From NCBI RefSeq assembly GCF_027244095.1, contig NC_069658.1, positions 265,864,687-265,928,686 on the forward strand: a DNA stretch of 64,000 bases, in the 5' to 3' direction. Origin of the DNA: Hemicordylus capensis (taxonomy: Eukaryota > Chordata > Lepidosauria > Squamata > Cordylidae). Made by a program: the position numbers and the translations under genes. Every line of letters starts with the position of its first letter. The first letter of the stretch is position 1. The notes under the pieces were generated by a model. The model saw only the letters and a program-made list of their open reading frames with translations, was not told where the DNA came from and searched no databases. Positions 38,101 to 47,100 of this stretch are shown here, piece after piece.

Positions 38101-41100
38101 GCCTCAGAGGCAAGATGCCTCTGAATACCAGTTACAGGGGATCAACAGCAGGAGAGAGGGCATGCCCTCAGCTCTTGCCTGTGGGCTTCCCAGAGGCATA
38201 TGGCGGGCCACTGTGTAAAACAGGATGCTGGACTAGATGGGCCCTGGGCCTGATCCAGCTGGGCTGTTCTTATGTTATTATGAGTAAGGGTGGGAAATAA
38301 ATGTGAAAAATGAATGTGATATTGCCTCTCTTGGAAGTTTAGCCTTAACTTGTATGCTTTTGCTGCTTAGGGTGGTTAACCCTTTGGGGAACCCTCAGAC
38401 AAGGTACTCTCAGTGAGCCCCCTCTACCTTCAAAAAATAGGGCGAGGAAGCTGAGAATTATGTCATGTTGCCATATTCAAAGTGAGTCCCGGTTGGAGTG
38501 GGGAATCCTCTGCTGGACCCAATAAATAACTGACCGATGCCATAATAAGGGATGTCCGAGGACATGAAGCCATCTTATTGAAGCTGATCTGGTGTAGGTC
38601 TGGTGACTGCCTGGGAAAGAGATATAATGTTTGTTTTTAAAAAACAGTAAATGAGAGGCCTCTAGGTTAGCTTTTCTTAATGATAATTGGTGTGCCTGCT
38701 ATTGGGCCTGTGTGCATCTCAGGTGGTCTGAAACCAGCCCTGGCTACTGGACTGGAGTGCTGGCAGGACGAGTGTGGACTCTCACACAGTCAGAGGAACA
38801 GCTTTGGTACACGCTGCATGAAGAGGAGAAGGAGGAGGGCAGCAGGGAGGAAGATGGCCTCTCTGAGCCACCGCTCAAGAAAAGCAGAAAGCAGCCACAG
38901 CCTGACACAAGCCGAGCTGGAGTGAGTGAACGCTCCGGCAGCCATTTGTCAGGAGAGCTGATCCGGGGAATGGACGGACTGAACCCATCACAGATCCTCC
39001 AGGACTATTTCCAGCTACATGTAAATGTATCGACACTCTATCAGAGTTGGTCCTATATTGACCCCCACTTCCGACAAGTAGCCATCAAGTTCCCAGGTAG
39101 GTGAGCTCAGGGAAAGCAGCCCGCACTGGACATTCAAGACGTTGTGGTATATGAGCAAAATGTAACTTAACTTATGTGATGGATGGAGAACAAGAGGGAA
39201 GGAAGGGCTCATTTAGTCGGACTTGACCTCAGTCACTCATGCTTTGGTGACACCCAGATTGGTCTACTGCAATGCACTATATGTAGGGCTGCTCTTGAAG
39301 ACAGTTTGGAAGTTTCAGCTGGTCCAGAATGCTGCTGCAAGGATGCTCGTGGGTGCAAGTCACTTCACCAGTGTTACACCCATCTTGTGGCACCTTATGG
39401 TTACCAGTCCACTTCCAGACTAGATTCAAGGTGCTGGTCTTGATCTTTAAAGCCCTACATGACTTGGGGCCGGAGTACCTGTCAGACCACAATCACCCAT
39501 ATGAACCTGCCAGGGCCCTCTGTTCAGCATCTCAGGCCCTGCTCATGGCTCTGCCACTAACGGAGAACCAACTGGTGGGGTCTAAAGACAGGACCTTTTT
39601 GGTTGTGGCCCCTCGGCTTTGGAACACCCTCCCAGAAGAGCTTCGCCACACTTCCTCCCTCAGTGTTTTTAAGAAGCAATTGAAGACATCTTTTTTTAGA
39701 GAGGCTTTTAAATATTTTATTCGTTATTATATCTGGTAGGTTTCTTAGTTTTTAACTTTTTAATTATTATTTTTAATGTGAAACTTTTAAAATTTGTAAC
39801 TCTAAATGTGGTTTTCGCTTGGTCTTTTAACTTTTTGAATTTTATTGTTTTGTGTATCTGTTTTATTAATGTTGTAAGCAACCCCGAGCATGCTGGAGGG
39901 GCAGAGTATAAATATTTTTAACAAACAGGTCCATCAGTTAGTGCATCAGGGTACCTCAGGAGATGGCAAAGGTAGGTGTTTGTGTTTCTTTTACCTAAAG
40001 ATGATAAGCCTCCAGCAGGGCTGTGCTCCATGATTTCAAGAGGGTAAAATTTCTCAAAGAAACTGGTTCAGCATTTAGATTCTTGATAATTTTAGCTTTC
40101 TTCTTCTTTTACCCCCCCCCCCGCCAAAAAAAAAGCCGTTGTCATCTCTGGTCCCCATAGTTACAGAGATAGTTTTGGAAATGTGCAGACAGACAGTGAC
40201 AGCCTCTGCTGAAGGGAAGATCTTATTGTTCCGAGCCCTCTAATCCCTGTGTGGATATTTAGCTCCTTTAGTTACTTACCACTGTGTGTATTTTGCATTT
40301 TCAAAACCCAAACATCTGTGGCCTAGTCATTCAAATTTGGCACCAAGAAAAGCTGAACTCTGTGAAATGTATAAATGATGCCAAACAAGTACATGGGTGG
40401 AATTTTGCTTATTGTACATAGATTATTCTGCAACTGATAGGGTGTCACATAAGGTGATACTAAAATCCCATCTCCTAATCACTGGGAATCCCACTCAATC
40501 TCTCTTCCCTCACCCGAAAGGAGAGACTTCTGAGATTTCCCCAGGTCTTGCCTACAAGTTTACAAGCCTCTTTTTCAGCCTTGATGCTTAGAAACTTTGT
40601 TTTTTATTTTTTGGTTTTAAAAAAGGTTAGATTCTTAGGAGGCTGAATTCTGTGTCCAGTCTCATATTCCACACATTTATTTATTATTTATTTATTATTC
40701 ATCTAGCACATTTTTATACCACCCTAACCCAAGGTATGTAACATGTTTGCAAAATACATACAGTCCTAGACCCTGGGATAATCCCCTTCAGCTTATTTCC
40801 GTGGGCTCTGCGGTCCCACACTGTGTGAGCAAACCAAATGTCTGCTTGCCTGCCTCCCTGTGTCCTCTCAGGAGTGCGGGTGCTGCGGCAGGATCCCGTG
40901 GAATGCCTCTTCTCTTTCATCTGCACCTCCAACAACCATCTCTCACGCATCACCAACATGATCCAGCACTTGTGCCAGGCCTTTGGGCGCCGCCTGTGTC
41001 AGCTGGACACCAAGGCATACCATGCATTCCCTTCGCTGCAGGCCATGGCAGGTAAGGAGTCTCTTGACACGTTCTCTAGGTACAGGTGGATTGGAGGAGG

Positions 41101-44100
41101 AGGGAGGGAGGCTGGCTGGCTGGCTAAAAATCTTTATTTTCTTCTTTTAAACCCCAAAGAAGTCTCTGGTCCTCATGGTTACAGAGAGAGTTTTAGAAGG
41201 GTGCAGGGAGCAACACGTAGATTATGCCATGGAGCATGAAATTTGACATTTTAGGCAACATTTAGGTTTATTTTATTATTTTTATTTTATTTAGCATATT
41301 TTTATACCGCTCCAAACCCACGTCTCTGGGCGGTTTACAACAAAATAAAAACAGAAAGTAAAACATGAGTTAAAACAAAAGCAGGTGGGATAAAATCTTG
41401 AGCCCCATTTAATGATAAATAACATGTCTATCCCATTTTGGGGGTAAAAGCCACCAGGAAGTTTTTCACACCCGCCTTTTCTTTCGCTTCTCCTCCGGAA
41501 TGGAGAGGTGTGTTCACATATCAGCCAAATTTGCCCCGAAGTCCCTGTGAGTTATCAGGGAGCACTTCACACACAATTTGGGTTTTCCATTGTGCGTTTA
41601 GAGTATAGCCTGAGGCTGAAAGCGGAAACACACTTGGAGCCAGATGAACCTGGAACTGCCTGTTTTGCATGCAGAAGGTTGCACTTTCCCATCCCTGACA
41701 TCTCCAAGTAGGGCTGGGAATGACTCCTCTGGAGTCCTGGAAAGCTGCTGCCAGTCCATGCAGACAGTACTGAGCTAAATGGACCCGTGTTCTGACCTAT
41801 GGCTGTGTGTTGCTCCTAAGGACAGGAATTGCACAACTAGGAGCCACTACAGAAAAGGCCCTCTCTCAAGTCCTCACCTCTGATGGCGTAGGAACCAGGA
41901 GCAGGGCCTCTGAGCATCTGGATAGGCTGATATGGGACTCGTGGTTGCACTGGGTGGTGGGAGGAGGAGACAGCACATTTTTGACTAGGATAAACATTTT
42001 CCTACAGTTAATGAAGAAAAGCATTACCTTTTGTACACTATCAGAATTTCTGCTGAGAAATACCATTTACAGGTTGAGTATCCCTTATCTGAACTGCTTG
42101 GGACCAGAAGTGTTCCAGATTTCAGAATATTTGCATACTGTGATGAGATATCTTGGGCATGGGATCCAAGTCTAAACATGAAAGGTTACTGTACACTGTA
42201 TTTTATTTTTTTAGGTTTGATTTAAAGTATAAAAACAAATAAGCATTGAATTTACGATAACTACAGGTAGCTGTAAATGTAATGAAAACTAATAGCAAGA
42301 AAATTTTGAATGCAATAATGTTGCTGGTCATGTTAGACTCAAACATGAAATTCAAATTTCATGTGAAAATAATGTTTTGTACTTACTAAAAAAAGCTGTG
42401 GTTTCCGGATTTTGGAGCATTCTGGATTCCGGATGTCCGGATTAGAGATACTCAACCTGTACTAACAGTCTCTTAATTTATAGTTTTCTGTTTAGATAGT
42501 GAAAAACATTTAGAATTGCTTGAGAACAACATTTTGGAACATTTGAGCCTGTGCTCAAATGAATTGACACAGACATCACCATCAGGAAAGCTGCCATACA
42601 ATGACATATAGGAGATAGCTAAGGCCTAAAAAGTTAAAGAAACTTTTGAAGCCGTAGATAACTGCTGGAAATGTGGGCAGTTGGCAGTGGATTTTAAGTC
42701 CTGCTGACTTTGTTGTTGTACAACTATTTTGTGGAGAATGAATGCATGGAGGAGGAGGATCATGCCTTCTGCCCCCATGCATTTATCCCAAGGTCAGAAA
42801 AGAGCCTGTGTATGTTATCTCCATGCAGTTGGGGACTCAGTGGCAACAGGAAAATCTAACAAAAACAATGATCTTGCAATAGGCCTATTTGCATTAGAAA
42901 TACCTTTACATGTAAATAGATTATGTGAAACTTAAAATTTAGTCATCTTTTTAAATTCAGAGGCCCTTTCTAGTGTGAGGCTCTATGCTATAGCTTACTT
43001 ACATAGGAACATGGGAAACTGCCATATACTGAGTCAGACCCTTGGTCTATCTAGCTCAGTATTGTCTTCCCAGACTGGCAGCGGCTTCTCCAAGGTTGCA
43101 GGCAGGAATCTCTCTCAGCCCTATCTTGAAGAAGCCAGAGAGGGAACTTGAAACCTTCTGCTCTTCCCAGAGTGGCTCCATCCCCTGAGGGGAATATCTT
43201 GTAGTGCTCACACATCAAGTCTCCCATTCAGATGCAACCAGGGCAGACCCTGCTTAGCTAAGGGGACAAGTCATACTTGCTACCATAAGACCAGCTCTCC
43301 TCTCAAGCTAGGTACTTAGCTTGTACCTAAATCCAGCACTGTTTCCAGGAACAGCTTTTGTCAGAGTTGGCACCCCTACTGGTTACCATTGCTTACAGAG
43401 GTATTTGTCCTGTTTCTTGGGTATCAGAAACGGGTTGTTAGAGAAGGTGATGTGGAGATGGTTGCTTATTAATTTACTGCAGCTAGAATTGAGATTGCTA
43501 AATTATGGAAATCTTCCAAATTGCCTTCAGTAGGGGACTGGTTGTCTGTTGGCCCTTTTGGGAGGTTATGAAGCTGGTTAAAATATTATGAGAGTTAAGG
43601 GAGGCTGACATAAGAAATGCCTTCTATGATAGATGGAAGACATGTATTTGATTTTGTAATGTGGCATGTGGGTATAATGATGGCAAGCAGTACTTTCTTA
43701 CTTTCTCAGTTGCTCACTATAACTGAGCTGGGCATTACTTTCTTCTAGCCAACTGGTGTTCTGCTACAATGTATTTTACTGGAATATTATTATTAATTAA
43801 TTATTAATTACAGGTTTATACCACTAAAAAAAGTGCCTCATGGTGGTTTACAAAAAAATTATTTCTGTTGTTTTCTGGATGTGTTTTTCTCTATTTGATG
43901 ACACTTTTTTAAAAAAGAGGGTGAGATGATTCTTCTCTGGATATCCCGCTGCAGGGGCAGACACAGAAGCCCGGCTGCGAGAGCTGGGTTTTGGGTATCG
44001 GGCACGGTTTGTTAGTGAGAGCGCCCGCGCCGTTCTGAAGACACTGGGTGGTGCTGCCGGCCTGCAGCAGTTACGCACCGTCCCTTATGAGCAGGCCCGA

Positions 44101-47100
44101 CATGCATTGTGCACCCTTCCTGGAGTGGGAGCCAAGGTGAGTGTCAGTGGGCTACCACGCCCTCCTGTTGCCATGGTAACCAATGCCTGATTGATTAAGT
44201 GTGGGCGTTTGTGGTGGCATGAGAATGACAGTGGTTGTGGTGGTTTGGGGGAAAGGGTTGTTATTGGTTGTGGTGGTGGGTGGCCTTGAAATGCTGACGG
44301 AAATCTGATGACTTCAGTGCCATGTTCTTTACTTCCCTCCTTGCAGGTAGCCGACTGTGTGTGTCTTATGTCACTGGACAAGGCTGAAGCGGTGCCTGTC
44401 GACACCCATATATGGCAGGTTGCCAAACGGTACTACGGCCAAGAGCTGGGCCTGGGGGCCCGCAGTGTGACGGAGCGCGTACATCGGGAAATTGGTAAGA
44501 GCTGGGCTGGGGTGTTTGTGTTGTGAACCGCAACAGCCTAGTTTCTCTCCAGATTTCTGTTTGGAGTCCAACCATTGGGACTCTGACGCCTGGTCTTAGT
44601 TGCCGCCACAGGCATCACTTTCAAACTAGAACAGGTGACACATGTGCCACCCCCGAAACACTGGGCAACATCCAGACTAGTTAGTTGTGACTGAGCACCA
44701 CTGAGACACATTCATCCTGACTAACTTAAGTTCCATTAATTTCAATGGTTGGCATACTGCGCAACAGTATATCAGCCTAGTAATGTTGTGTTAGTGTAGT
44801 GTGCATAAATTGTGTTACACAAGAGTAAGCCCATTGGAAACAATGGACTTAATCTTGGGCAGCACAAACTGTGCAACATTACTAGGCTGATATACTCTTG
44901 CACAGTACATTGACTAATAGGACTTAGTCACAACTGACTTAATCTGGATGTTGCCCACTAGCTACAGCACACACCCACACACACACCCCTAACTTCCTCA
45001 TTTACTCACACCCAGAAAATGTAGAGTAAAAACTCTATCAAATATAGAGTAAACTTATTGCTAAGATTCCACCCAATAGAGGCTGCTCACTTGTGAGCAC
45101 CTGAACAGAAGAAAGACAAAAAGGCCAAAGCTTTCTCAGCTACGGGGTTAGCTACGGCCAGTGGCCGACATGATGCACGGTAGTCAGCTGGTGCAAGAAG
45201 GGCTGTGGATCCACAGGGAGCATCTAACCTCCCTGCAGTGATGGCACGTTGTGCCTTCTCTTTCCACTTACAGAAATCGATTCCTGAGGGCTGTGTGACC
45301 CTCAGGAAGAGATTCCTGCAAGTGGGGAAGGCTTTTGGAGGGAATGGAGAAATTACTCTCTGATCCCGGCTGTAGAATGTAAGGAGGAGTGTCCAGGGAT
45401 GCTGCAGGCTCCCCATGGGCCTGAAGCCCTTCTTACACCAACTGACTGCTGTGCTGCCTGTTGGTCAGTGTGTCTGGCTGTTGCAAGCACTCACTGAGGC
45501 CTGGCAGAGTGCATTGCTGAACATGGGAAGGACTCCAGGCTCTGGTTGTGGGGTGGAGATAGGCTTGAAGATATGAAGCATTCTGGTCCGTGTGAGCCAA
45601 CTGAGAGGTATAGCCACCTTGTTTTCCTCACCCCATTTGGAACATAGGAAGCTGTCATATACTGAGTCATACCATAGGTCCATCCAGCTCAATATAGTCT
45701 ACACAGACTGGCAGCGGCTTCTCCAAGGTTGCAGGCAGGAATCTCTCTCAGCCCTATCTTAGAGATGCCAGGGAGGGAACTTGGAACCTTCTGCTCTTCC
45801 CAAAGCGACTCCATCCTCGAATCTTGCAGTGTTCACGCTCCGAGTCTCCCTTTCATATGCAACCAGGGCAGACCCTGCTTAGCTCAGGGGACAAGTCATG
45901 CTTGCTACAACAAGGCCAGTTCTCCTCTCCTCCCAACAGGAGTAGACATCTTTTCTCTAACAAGGAGCCTAGAGATGAATCATAATAGTACAAGGCATGA
46001 TATGTGCTCTGCCAAGACATTGAGCCTCACTTCAGCCTCCAGCTACAGTCAAGATTGTCTCTGTATAACTTAGTAAGCCTATTCTGTTGTCTGCTCTGCC
46101 TTCAGGGAACTTCTTCCGGAGCCTGTGGGGACCATATGCTGGCTGGGCCCAGGCGGTGAGTCATGATGACCATTTATTTATTTTTATTTATTTTTACATT
46201 TTATATCCCGCTCTTCCTCCAAGGAGCCCAGAGTGGTGTACTACATACTTAGGTTTCTCCTCACAACAACCCTGTGAAGTAGATTAGGCTGAGAGAGAAG
46301 TGACTGGCCCAGAGTCACCCAGCTAGTTTCATGGCTGAATGGGGATTTGAACTCAGGTCTCCCCGGTCCTAGTCCAGCACTCTAACCACTATACCATGCA
46401 ATCCCTGGCCACTCTCCCCTCGAACAAGGATTCCCAGATGTTGTTCACTACAACTCCCAGCATCCCCAGCTGCAGTGGCCTTTGGCTGGGGATTCTGGGA
46501 GTTGTAGTCAACAACATCTGGGAATCCCTGTTCGAGGAAACACTGTCCCTGACCCTTTCCGTTCCCCACTGCCCACAGTGCTTTGTGCATGTCAGCTGTG
46601 ATCAAGACTCTGTCACAGAAACATGGGAAGCTCCCTTGTCAACTCATTGATCATCTAGCTCCATATTGTCTGACAGCTGCTCTCCAGGTTTTCAGGCAGG
46701 AATCTTTCCCAGCTCTATATGGAGATGGTGGGGATTGAACCTGGGACCTTCTGCATGCAAAGCAGATGCTCTACCACTGAGCTATGGCACAAGACTGATA
46801 CCCCACTTGTGTGCTCTGCACTTACGTTGCCCATGGTTTTGGGTGGGTGCCCAGTTCAGCATTCTCTGAGCCTTAGTTTCATTTTCCAAAAGTAATGTTG
46901 CCTAGTTTCTATCCCTTAAGGATAATAACAACAATAATAATACTTAGCATTTGTATAGTGCTTTTGGGTAAAGTGTTTTGCACATATTATTTGGTTGAAG
47001 TCCTTACTACAACCCTGCAGAGTAAGCATAAATATCCCTATACAGTATTGCAGCTGGGGAGCTGAGGCTGAGAAAGAGTCGCTTACCTAAGGCCAGTTAT

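Noticed and set aside
43240-43290. 5S rRNA gene or pseudogene
   Set aside because: Only part of 5S is present, fused to a SINE body that is repeated at 45648, so it is a SINE head.
46730-46790. tRNA-Ala gene on the minus strand
   Set aside because: The A and B boxes are good, but the sequence continues as a dispersed SINE with several other copies. The acceptor stem is not paired.
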